Assembly (NCBI RefSeq): GCF_024505045.1
Contig: NZ_JANIBM010000002.1
Span: 1-64,000, forward strand
DNA: 64,000 bases
Direction of reading: 5' to 3'
From: Methylomonas aurea
GTDB taxonomy: Bacteria; Pseudomonadota; Gammaproteobacteria; Methylococcales; Methylomonadaceae
The notes beneath the pieces were generated by a model that saw only the letters and a program-made list of their open reading frames with translations, was not told the DNA's origin and searched no databases. The position numbers and the translations under genes are program-made. Shown in pieces: positions 28,706 through 36,409 of the stretch. Position 1 is the stretch's first letter; each line of letters begins with the position of its first letter.

Positions 28706-28924
28706 ATGTCAGTAAAGGTTATCAAAGAATTTTCCGAAAAAGCCAAAGCCGATGAGGCTTTAAAAGAAAAGCTCAAAGCTTGCTTGAAAATCAAGGAGTT
28801 GATTTTATTGGGCAAGGAATACGGTTTTGAGATCGATGAGGTCTCGTTATATCCGCCAAATGAACCGCAATTCGTTGAGGAGCAACTGTCGGAAAAACTG
28901 GTTAAAGCCTTACTCAGGGCTTAA
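28706..28924 (+). CDS. Nif11-domain small protein
   Basis: 72 residues from ATG 28706 behind a GGAG ribosome site; a longer frame from 28640 would start inside the promoter. The sequence VIKEFSEKAKADEALKEKLKAC, then LLGKEYGFEIDEVSL matches the Nif11 domain, found in proteins of nitrogen-fixation loci and in leader peptides of some ribosomally made peptides. There is no double-Gly cleavage site or Cys/Ser/Thr-rich core at the C-terminus, and no modifying enzyme nearby, so a free-standing Nif11 protein is more likely than a peptide precursor. The sigma-54 promoter points to nitrogen-related control. Confidence 0.75.
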   Translation: MSVKVIKEFSEKAKADEALKEKLKACLKIKELILLGKEYGFEIDEVSLYPPNEPQFVEEQLSEKLVKALLRA

Positions 28925-28934
28925 GCAAGCCCGG

Positions 28935-28965
28935 CCGCCTCTCGCCGTTTGGCGCGGGGCGGTTT
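28935..28965 (+). terminator. possible terminator after the Nif11 gene
   Basis: A 12-base GC-rich stem (CCGCCTCTCGCC with GGCGCGGGGCGG, one wobble and one mismatch) around GTTT starts 10 bases after the stop and is followed only by TTT. The short T-run keeps confidence low. Confidence 0.4.
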
Positions 28966-29046
28966 CCCACCGGCTGTTGCGGCCGGTCACCCAAAAACGA
29001 CTCCTAGGCGGTAAACTATCCGGCTGTCTTCGAGGAGTTTTTCTGC

Positions 29047-29865
29047 ATGTTCAATCCCACCGCTAGGCCCCAGTTGATGGGGATTCTCAATGTGACTCCG
29101 GATAGTTTTTCCGACGGCGGCAAGTTTACCGGTCTGGCGGCAGCCTTGAGCCAAGCCGAGAAAATGATCGCCGAGGGCGCCGATATCATCGACGTCGGCG
29201 GCGAGTCGACCCGGCCCGGCTCCGATCCGGTTACCGCAGAAGAGCAAATTCGCCGGGTAGTACCGGCGATTAGCGCAATTCGCCAACTCGATCCGACGCT
29301 CAGAATCAGTATCGACACCATGTCCAGCCAAGTGGCTGCGGCCGCTCGCGATGCCGGCGCCGATATCATCAACGACGTATCGGCCGGGCGGGGCGACAGC
29401 AATATGTTGGCTTTCGCCGCCCGCAGCGGTATGCCCATCATTCTGATGCACATGCAAGGCGAGCCGAAAACCATGCAGGATCGTCCCAATTACGAGGATG
29501 TCGTGGAGGAGGTGGCGGCAGCGTTGCAGCAACGCATCGATGCGGCCTTGAATGCCGGGATTGCGGCGCGGAATATCGCCATCGATCCCGGTATCGGTTT
29601 CGGCAAGCGTAAGCAGGATAATTTGCAGCTATTGGCGCATCTGCAGCGGTTTGTTGCAATGGGGTATCCGGTGCTGTTGGGCGCCAGCCGCAAGCGCTTC
29701 ATGGGCAATATCTGCAATGTCGAACAACCCGCCGAGCTAGTCACCGCCACGGCGGTAACCACGGCCCTGGGCGTGATGGCCGGCGTGCGGATGTTTAGAG
29801 TGCACGACGTCAAAGCCAATCGCCAAGCCATCGATGTGGCCTGGGCGATCAAAACGGCGCAGTGA
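29047..29865 (+). CDS. folP: dihydropteroate synthase
   Basis: 272 residues, TIM-barrel enzyme joining p-aminobenzoate to hydroxymethyl-dihydropterin diphosphate in folate synthesis. Signatures: MGILNVTPDSFSDGGKF, EGADIIDVGGESTRPGS, then SIDTMSSQVA, INDVSAGRG, MPIILMHMQGEPKTMQ and IDPGIGFGKRKQDN, followed by LLGASRKRFMG with the conserved Ser-Arg-Lys. The stop overlaps the next gene by four bases (GTGA). As the window also carries methanopterin-type genes, a substrate other than folate intermediates is conceivable but not indicated. Confidence 0.95.
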   Translation: MFNPTARPQLMGILNVTPDSFSDGGKFTGLAAALSQAEKMIAEGADIIDVGGESTRPGSDPVTAEEQIRRVVPAISAIRQLDPTLRISIDTMSSQVAAAARDAGADIINDVSAGRGDSNMLAFAARSGMPIILMHMQGEPKTMQDRPNYEDVVEEVAAALQQRIDAALNAGIAARNIAIDPGIGFGKRKQDNLQLLAHLQRFVAMGYPVLLGASRKRFMGNICNVEQPAELVTATAVTTALGVMAGVRMFRVHDVKANRQAIDVAWAIKTAQ

Positions 29866-30785
29866 GCGGTTTACATTCGCGGCTGCAAGCGTTTCAAACT
29901 CAATTGCAGCCGTCGCCGTTGACCCGGGTCGACGATCCGATCGTATCCGGGCGCGGTATCCAGCTTTGGCTGAAACGCGACGATCTGCTGCACCCCGTCG
30001 TGTCCGGCAATAAATGGCGCAAGCTTAAATACATCCTGAACGATGCCTTATATCGGGGCGCCGATACCGTACTCAGCATGGGCGGAGCCTATTCCAACCA
30101 TTTGCATGCATTGGCCTTCGCCGGCCGTGCTTTGGGCTTAAACACGGTAGGCTACATTCGCGGCGAGCGGCCGCCGGAACTGAATCCAACGTTGCGGGAT
30201 TTGGTCGCCTGGGGCATGGAGCTGCGTTTTCTGTCGCGCCAGCACTATCGGCAATTGCGCGCCTTTAGAGCGTCCGGCAGCCTGCCCGGCCTTAAACCGG
30301 GCGAATATTGGCTGCCGGAAGGCGGGGCAATGGCGACGGCGTTGCAGGGCGTCGCCGAATCGGTCGCCGAAATCGATATCGGCTTCGATACTCTGGCCGT
30401 TGCCTGCGGCACCGGTACCACGTTGGCAGGTTTGATCGGCGCTGCGCCGCCTGGCACCGAATTGATCGGCGTCGCCGCGCTGAAAGGCGGCGAATTCCTG
30501 ATCGAAGATATCCAGTCGTTGTTGGATTCTAGTGGCGCTGCCAACGATGCCGCATGGCGGATTGTGACCGAATACCATTGCGGTGGCTTCGCCAAGACCA
30601 CCCCGCACTTGCTCGATTTCATTGCAGATTTTCAACGCCGGCACGCTATCGAGCTGGAGCCGGTCTACACCGGTAAATTGCTGTATGCGCTATACGACTT
30701 GATCGCGCGCGGCCATTTTCCGGCCGGACATCGCATCGTCGCTGTGCACAGCGGCGGCTTGCAAGGCAAGCGCGGTAACGGTTAA
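29862..30785 (+). CDS. PLP-dependent D-cysteine desulfhydrase / ACC deaminase-family protein
   Basis: 307 residues, fold type II PLP enzyme. The N-terminus LTRVDDPIVSGRGIQLWLKRDDLLHPVVSGNKWRKLKY carries the PLP Lys in SGNKWRK. Then SMGGAYSNHLHALAFAGRALGL and the phosphate-binding ACGTGTTLAGLI follow. The subgroup includes ACC deaminase, D-cysteine desulfhydrase and unassigned enzymes; the activity cannot be told apart by motif alone. It starts with GTG within the folP stop, implying coupling. The end PAGHRIVAVHSGGLQG is typical for the family. Confidence 0.88.
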   Translation: MSGLHSRLQAFQTQLQPSPLTRVDDPIVSGRGIQLWLKRDDLLHPVVSGNKWRKLKYILNDALYRGADTVLSMGGAYSNHLHALAFAGRALGLNTVGYIRGERPPELNPTLRDLVAWGMELRFLSRQHYRQLRAFRASGSLPGLKPGEYWLPEGGAMATALQGVAESVAEIDIGFDTLAVACGTGTTLAGLIGAAPPGTELIGVAALKGGEFLIEDIQSLLDSSGAANDAAWRIVTEYHCGGFAKTTPHLLDFIADFQRRHAIELEPVYTGKLLYALYDLIARGHFPAGHRIVAVHSGGLQGKRGNG

Positions 30786-30869
30786 CCGTCGGAAAAATCA
30801 AGCGTATTGAGTCGCGGGGTAAAATGGCGATAATAGTGGCTGCCGAAAATAATAACGATAGGTGGCACC

Positions 30870-31919
30870 GTGGCGACAGTAAGCCTGACCAATTCTCAAC
30901 CCGACATAGCCCGGCCGATGGCGGTGTCGTTTCGTTTTCTGCTGAGTTTATACGCCATCGTACCGTTGAGTTTGGTGCTGGTTTGGTTGGACAGCAACGG
31001 ATTCGACCACGCCTTGCGCGAAGCCTTGCCGACCAGTCCCAGCCACTTCCTGTTGTTCCAGGTCTTGTTCGGCACGCCGCATATCGTCGCCAGCAATCTA
31101 CTGCTGGCCAGCCACACCGATTATCTGGCGGCTTACAAAAGCAAATTGATCGGCATGACCGTATTTATCGCGCTGTTTTTCGGTGTCGGCAGCCTGTTTA
31201 TTCCGTACCGGGTGTTGTATTTGATCAGCGCTTGCTGGACGGTTTACCACGTGTTGAAACAGCAGCACGGCGTCGCCAAGGCCGTGTGCCGTTTGCCGAA
31301 CCGGGCGTTTTATCTGCAATTGTGGCTCAGCGTCAGCGCCGGGATCTTCACCTATATCGGCATCTTCATGCATAACAGCCTCGAGCCGGAACAAGCCGCC
31401 TGGGTGTTGCAGGCTGCAGTGTTGCTGACCGCGGCTTTGTGTATTTCCAGCTTGGTGTGCCAACGCTATGTGCAGAACCGGCTGGGCTGGTATTTTTTGT
31501 GGGCCAATACCTTGTTGGTGGTCGCCAGTTGTTACGTCTACAGCCAGCAGTATTATTTTTTGGCGATTTTGATGCCGCGCCTGGTGCACGACATCACCGC
31601 CTATAGTTTTTACGTGACTCACGACGTCAATCGCCATGGCAGTCGCCCGGAAAACGCACTGTTCCGGTTGGCCGCAAACTGTCGGATTCCGGCGGCGGTG
31701 GTATTGCCGCTGTTATCGTTTTTGTTGACTTACCTGTTGCAGGCCTACGGCGACGACTTGGTGAACTTATTGTTGCAAACGCTGTTCGCGACCCAGGTCT
31801 ACAAGGCGGTTACCTTGGGGTTGATCGGTTATCTGGCCTTAATGCACTACTACACCGAAGCCTTCGTTTGGACTGCCGGTTCGCCGTTGCGGCGTTACAT
31901 TCGTTTCAGCGGTGTCTAG
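30870..31919 (+). CDS. polytopic membrane protein with conserved-looking histidines, unknown function
   Basis: 349 residues, starting GTG behind AGGTGG. About nine to ten hydrophobic helices. His residues sit at helix edges in FGTPHIVAS, TVYHVLKQQHGVAK, PRLVHDITAYSFYVTHDVNRHG and LMHYYTEAFVWTAG, a pattern like that of membrane di-metal oxygenases, carotenoid-cleavage Brp/Blh-type proteins or sterol/fatty acid desaturases. I cannot assign a family. The 3' end abuts a decayed transposase on the opposite strand. Transcription is probably separate from the PLP enzyme gene, 84 bases upstream. Confidence 0.75.
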   Translation: MATVSLTNSQPDIARPMAVSFRFLLSLYAIVPLSLVLVWLDSNGFDHALREALPTSPSHFLLFQVLFGTPHIVASNLLLASHTDYLAAYKSKLIGMTVFIALFFGVGSLFIPYRVLYLISACWTVYHVLKQQHGVAKAVCRLPNRAFYLQLWLSVSAGIFTYIGIFMHNSLEPEQAAWVLQAAVLLTAALCISSLVCQRYVQNRLGWYFLWANTLLVVASCYVYSQQYYFLAILMPRLVHDITAYSFYVTHDVNRHGSRPENALFRLAANCRIPAAVVLPLLSFLLTYLLQAYGDDLVNLLLQTLFATQVYKAVTLGLIGYLALMHYYTEAFVWTAGSPLRRYIRFSGV

Positions 31920-31924
31920 CTCGT

Positions 31925-32045
31925 TGCCGAGAATCTGGCGGAACGGCGGCCAAACACCGATCGCCTTGAGATATTTAGCTTCATAGCGCGGGATGAACTG
32001 ATCGAAGGCGCGCTAGGCGTTTGCTTTGTTGTAGACCTGCTGCAT
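31925..32045 (-). pseudogene. transposase C-terminal fragment (IS256-like)
   Basis: The minus frame reads MQQVYNKANA, a stop, then RAFDQFIPRYEAKYLKAIGVW before losing resemblance. This matches the segment ahead of the last catalytic region in IS256/Mutator-type transposases (a pattern like A..AF..F...YEAKYPKA). The in-frame TAG, the missing N-terminal part and the missing C-terminus show it is a relic. It ends against the membrane protein gene at 31919, whose C-terminus may have been altered by the insertion. Confidence 0.45.
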
Positions 32046-32163
32046 TCGTACAGCGACTGTTTCGTCGGGGGTGTTGTGTCCGCTTCATGCACCGGGTAAT
32101 CGAAAACCCGATTCATCCTTCCGCCGGTCCGGAGGCGGATTTTTGAAATCCCAACTGTTTTAA

Positions 32164-32284
32164 GGGAGCCTCTAAAAATTATCCGTTCGTGCTTCGACAA
32201 ACTCGGCACGAACGGATAATGCTCTGATTTATAAAGGCTGCCGTTCGCACTGAGTTAATCGAAGTGCAATTTTTAGAGGTTTCC
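32164..32284 (+). repeat. MITE-like 121 bp element, copy A
   Basis: Imperfect terminal inverted repeats (GGGAGCCTCTAAAAATT at the left; GGAAACCTCTAAAAATT as the reverse complement of the right end) enclose a non-coding core with a CCGTTCGTGCTTCGAC...CACGAACGG palindrome. TTAA flanks both sides, as expected for a target duplication. The reverse complement of 54343-54464 aligns along its whole length. Confidence 0.75.
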
Positions 32285-32305
32285 TTAAGTGCAACCGTTA
32301 GCCTG

Positions 32306-33160
32306 CTAACGGTTAGCTTGATCGATTACCGGTTTGCGAAAGCGTAAGGTCATGCGGTCGCTTTCGCCGATGGCGGCGTATTTCGCCCGGTTTTTCGCGC
32401 CGAGGCTGAAGCTTGGCGGCAAATTCCAGACCCCACTTTCATGGTCTTTCGTATCTGCCGGATTGGCGTTGATTTCGCTGGCGGCTTCCAACATAAATCC
32501 GGCTTGTTCGGCCCAGGCAATCACTTGGCTTTGCGTGGTGTAACCGGCGCTGCCACCGTTGGCTGCACCGGCATTAGCCCGATGTTCGACGAGGCCCAGA
32601 ACGCCGCCGGGCTTCAACACGTCGAAAAAGCCGCGAAACATCGGTTCTGAGGTGCCGTTTTCCCGCCAATTATGCACGTTGCGAAAGGTCAGCACTCTGT
32701 CGGCCGAGCCGGGCTGGCCGAATATGGGTTTGCCTTCGTCGAAGCGGCGGAGTTCCGGTCTGCCGTAAATTCGGGGTAAACGCGCCAGTTTGATTTTCAG
32801 AGTTTGGATTTGCCGCTGGTAATAGTGCCGTGAGCTTGGGTTGACGGCACTATCCGGTTCGATCACGGCGGCGATGTAATGGCCGTTGTCCCGTAGCAAA
32901 GGCGCCAGGATTTCGGTGTACCAACCGCTGCCGGGGATGATTTCAATCACGGTCTGGTTGGGACTCACCTCGAAAAAGCTTAAAGTCTGCGCCGGATGCC
33001 GCCAAATGTCGCGGGCGACATTGGCGGGCTCGCGCCAGTGGCCGGCAATGGCGGCTTCCAACGGGGATTTTGCCGGCGGGGGATTTTCGGTGGGCGGAGT
33101 GCATGTCACCAAAGCAGTGACAAAGAATAACGTATGAGCGATTCTAGCCATGGATTTCAA
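32306..33160 (-). CDS. exported class I SAM-dependent methyltransferase-like protein
   Basis: 284 residues. The N-terminus MKSMARIAHTLFFVTALVTCTPP is a signal peptide, possibly a lipoprotein signal with the Cys near residue 20. The rest is a predicted methyltransferase with VIEIIPGSGWYTEILAPLL as SAM-binding motif I, then ADRVLTFRNVHNW and FDVLKPGGVLGLVEHRA. A secreted SAM-binding fold is unusual since SAM is not expected in the periplasm; related bacterial proteins share the same design. The function is unknown. The start could be the second Met, at 33151. The gene has no close operon partner. Confidence 0.8.
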   Translation of the reverse strand: MKSMARIAHTLFFVTALVTCTPPTENPPPAKSPLEAAIAGHWREPANVARDIWRHPAQTLSFFEVSPNQTVIEIIPGSGWYTEILAPLLRDNGHYIAAVIEPDSAVNPSSRHYYQRQIQTLKIKLARLPRIYGRPELRRFDEGKPIFGQPGSADRVLTFRNVHNWRENGTSEPMFRGFFDVLKPGGVLGLVEHRANAGAANGGSAGYTTQSQVIAWAEQAGFMLEAASEINANPADTKDHESGVWNLPPSFSLGAKNRAKYAAIGESDRMTLRFRKPVIDQANR

Positions 33161-33283
33161 ACGTTATTTCTGGGATGAAAAGGGCCGATGCGGCGGAAGC
33201 TTGACTAACTATAACCTGGTCGGCATCACCAGCAAAACAGGGAAAGCGATGGCCGGGCCGGAGTTTTAGAGTAATCGGCCGTG

Positions 33284-36200
33284 TCAATGAAAATCCCGCG
33301 ACCGACTGGCCAAGTCGCCGATCCAATCGCTCCAGTCTTCCAACTTGCCGGCAATCAAATGTAATACGCCGTCTTCCTGCTGGATCGTGCCGGTCACCGA
33401 CAGCAGGCGGGCTTTGAGTAAGGGTTTGCGCTGGGCCATTGCCGTCGCCGGCCAAACCACCAGATTGACTTGGCCGGTCTCGTCTTCCAGGGTTACGAAC
33501 GTCACGCCGGACGCGGTCATCGGCCGTTGTCGGCAGATCACCAGGCCGGCGACCTGGGCGATGCTGCCGTTGCGGCGTTGCCATAGTGACGCCGCCGTCG
33601 TTACGCCCCGGCGGCGCAAGCGGGCCCGCAACAAGGCTAGCGGATGGCTGCGTAATGTCAGCCGGGTGCTGGCGTAATCGGCGGTGACGTCCTGGCCGAG
33701 GCTGGGCGGTTTCAATAGCGGCGTGGCTTCGGCAATGGCCGGTACGCCAAATACCGAGGTTGGCGGTTCGATGCCGCCGGCCGCCCAAAAGGCTTGGTGG
33801 CGGTTGCCGGCCAGGGCCTGCAAGGCATCGGCGGCAGCCAGAAATTCCAAATCCTGCCGCTTGAGGCCGGCGCGCGCCGCGAGATCGGCGACGTTGGCAA
33901 ACCGGCCGTGCAGCCGGGCCTGGACGATGGCACTTGCTGCATCTGGCGCCAGGCCTTTGACCTGGTTAAAGCCCAGCCGCAAGGCCGGCGCCACATCGGG
34001 TGCAAATTCCAAGTTACATTCAAACACACTGGTCTGCACGTCTATCGGCCGTACCTCGACGCCGTGGCGCCGGGCGTCCTGCACCAGTTGCGACGGGCCG
34101 TAAAAGCCCATCGGCTGGCTGTTCAGTAGTGCGCAACAAAACGCCGCCGGATGGTGGCATTTCAACCAGGCCGAGACATAAGCCAGCAAGGCAAAGCTGG
34201 CGGAATGCGATTCCGGGAAGCCGTAGTCGCCGAAACCTTTGATTTGCTGGAATATGCGCTGGGCAAATTCGGCGCTGTAGCCGCGTGCGCGCATGCCTTC
34301 CAACAGTTTGCGCTCAAATGGCTCCAAGCCGCCCTTGCGTTTCCAGGCCGCCATCGCCCGCCGCAACTGGTCGGCTTCGTCGGCGCTAAAGCCGGCTGCC
34401 ACCATGGATAGTTGCATCACTTGTTCCTGAAAAATCGGGATACCCAGGGTACGTTCCAGCACCGCTTTCACTTCCGGACTGGGATAAACGACCGGTTCCA
34501 GCCCCTGGCGGCGGGCCAGATAGGGATGCACCATTTCGCCCTGAATCGGCCCGGGCCGGACGATGGCGATTTCGATGACCAGATCGTAAAAATTCGCCGG
34601 TTGCAAACGCGGCAGCATCGTCATTTGCGCGCGCGACTCGATTTGGAATACGCCGATGCTGTCGGCTTGTTGCAGCATGCGGTAAACCGCCGGGTCTTCG
34701 GCCGGGATGTCGGCCAAGGTCCAGGCTGCGCCGGTTTGCGAACCGGGCGGACGACTATAGTGGTCCAGATAACTCAGGGCACGGCGGATCGCGCTGAGCA
34801 TGCCCAGCGCCAGAATGTCGACTTTCAGCAGCCCCATCGCTTCCAGGTCGTCCTTTTCCCACTGAATCACGGTGCGGTCGGCCATGCTGGCGTTTTCCAC
34901 CGGCACCAGCCGCGACAGGTCGTCGCGAGCGATGACGAAGCCGCCGACGTGTTGCGACAAATGCCGCGGAAAGCCTTTGATTTGTTCGACCAGGGCAACC
35001 AAACGTTGCACGGTCGGGCTGGTGGGATCGAAGCCGCATTCTTGCAACGCTTCCGGCATCAATTTATAGCCGTCCCAGCGGTCCACCGAGCCGGCCAGGC
35101 GTTCGATCTGCGCCACATTCAAACCCAGAGCCTTGCCGACGTCGCGCACCGCGCTACGGGAGCGGTAGGTGATCACCGTCGCTGCCAGCGCCGCGCGGTG
35201 GCGGCCGTATTTTTGGTAGATGTATTGAATGACTTGCTCGCGGCGCTCGTGTTCGAAATCGACGTCGATATCCGGCGGCTCGTTGCGCTCCCGCGACAGA
35301 AAGCGCTCGAATAACAGATTCATCCGGCTAGGGTCGACCTCGGTAATCCCCAGGCAAAAACATACCGCCGAATTGGCGGCCGAACCGCGGCCCTGGCAGA
35401 GGATGCCTTGCTCGCGGGCGAAGCGGACGATGTCGTGTACGGTCAGAAAATAGGGCTCGTAGGCCAAATCGGCGATCAACGCCAATTCGTGTTCGATTTG
35501 CTGGCGGACTTTGTAGGGTTCGCCAGTCGGCCAACGTTTGCGAATCCCTGTCTCGGTCAAATGTCGCAGCCAGGTTGTCGGCGTATAACCGTTAGGTACC
35601 AGTTCGCGCGGATATTCGTAGCGCAATTCGGCCAGCGAGAACTTGCAACGTGCGGCGATTGCCAGCGATTGTTGCAGCCATTCCTCCGGATAAAGTTGGG
35701 CCAGTCGCGGTAAAGAGCGCAGATGGCGTTCGCCGTTGGCGAACAAGGTGTAACCCAAGTCCGGCAGCGGCCGGCCGAGGCGGATCGCGGTCAAAGTGTC
35801 CTGTAACGCTTGCTGCGAGCGGCGATGCATATGCACGTCGTTGCAAGCCACGACCGGGATGCCGACGTTGTCCGCCAATTGCCGGCATTCGGCCAGCCAG
35901 ACCTCATCGTTGCCGGTCAGGAAACGGCCGGCGCCCAGCCATAGGTCGCTGCCGAACAACTGTTTCAGCCAAGCGCCGTCGGCCGCCGGAGAACCGGTGC
36001 CGGGCAGCCAGATCGCCAGACAACCATGTGGTAAATGAGCAGCGAGATCGGCCCGGCTCAAGCGATAGCGGCCTTTGTCGGCCTGGCGCCGGGCCAGCGT
36101 AATTAAAGCCGACAGGTTGCCGTAGCTGTCACGGTCGGTGGCGAGCAGCAATAGCTTCAAGCCGTCGTCCAGACGGAATTCGCTGCCGACGATCAACTGG

Positions 36201-36409
36201 ATGTTGTGTTTGAGTGCGGCCAGATGGGCGCGCACTACGCCGGCCAGCGAGCATTCGTCGGTCAGTGCCAATGCTTGGTAGCCCAGCGCGGCGGCGGTTG
36301 CGACCAGTTCTTCCGGATGCGAGGCGCCACGCAGAAAACTGAAATTAGATAAACAATGCAGTTCGGCGAAGCCGATGGCCGCCGCGTTGCCGTCAGCCGA
36401 ACAAACCAT
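33284..36409 (-). CDS. dnaE2: error-prone DNA polymerase III alpha subunit DnaE2 (ImuC)
   Basis: 1041 residues from ATG 36409, overlapping the end of imuB; an earlier frame from 36589 lies inside imuB. PHP domain at the start (ELHCLSNFSFLRGASHPEELVATAAALGYQALALTDECSLAG), then the C-family polymerase core with catalytic Asp residues in PPDIDVDFEHERRE, LSQHVGGFVIARDDLSRLVPVENA and VDILALGMLSAI. The C-terminus has an HhH and OB-fold (TASGVTFVTLEDETGQVNLVVWP). With ImuA and ImuB it makes the SOS-induced translesion mutasome. Lacks the C-terminal tau-binding region of replicative DnaE1, as normal for DnaE2. Confidence 0.96.
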   Translation of the reverse strand: MVCSADGNAAAIGFAELHCLSNFSFLRGASHPEELVATAAALGYQALALTDECSLAGVVRAHLAALKHNIQLIVGSEFRLDDGLKLLLLATDRDSYGNLSALITLARRQADKGRYRLSRADLAAHLPHGCLAIWLPGTGSPAADGAWLKQLFGSDLWLGAGRFLTGNDEVWLAECRQLADNVGIPVVACNDVHMHRRSQQALQDTLTAIRLGRPLPDLGYTLFANGERHLRSLPRLAQLYPEEWLQQSLAIAARCKFSLAELRYEYPRELVPNGYTPTTWLRHLTETGIRKRWPTGEPYKVRQQIEHELALIADLAYEPYFLTVHDIVRFAREQGILCQGRGSAANSAVCFCLGITEVDPSRMNLLFERFLSRERNEPPDIDVDFEHERREQVIQYIYQKYGRHRAALAATVITYRSRSAVRDVGKALGLNVAQIERLAGSVDRWDGYKLMPEALQECGFDPTSPTVQRLVALVEQIKGFPRHLSQHVGGFVIARDDLSRLVPVENASMADRTVIQWEKDDLEAMGLLKVDILALGMLSAIRRALSYLDHYSRPPGSQTGAAWTLADIPAEDPAVYRMLQQADSIGVFQIESRAQMTMLPRLQPANFYDLVIEIAIVRPGPIQGEMVHPYLARRQGLEPVVYPSPEVKAVLERTLGIPIFQEQVMQLSMVAAGFSADEADQLRRAMAAWKRKGGLEPFERKLLEGMRARGYSAEFAQRIFQQIKGFGDYGFPESHSASFALLAYVSAWLKCHHPAAFCCALLNSQPMGFYGPSQLVQDARRHGVEVRPIDVQTSVFECNLEFAPDVAPALRLGFNQVKGLAPDAASAIVQARLHGRFANVADLAARAGLKRQDLEFLAAADALQALAGNRHQAFWAAGGIEPPTSVFGVPAIAEATPLLKPPSLGQDVTADYASTRLTLRSHPLALLRARLRRRGVTTAASLWQRRNGSIAQVAGLVICRQRPMTASGVTFVTLEDETGQVNLVVWPATAMAQRKPLLKARLLSVTGTIQQEDGVLHLIAGKLEDWSDWIGDLASRSRDFH

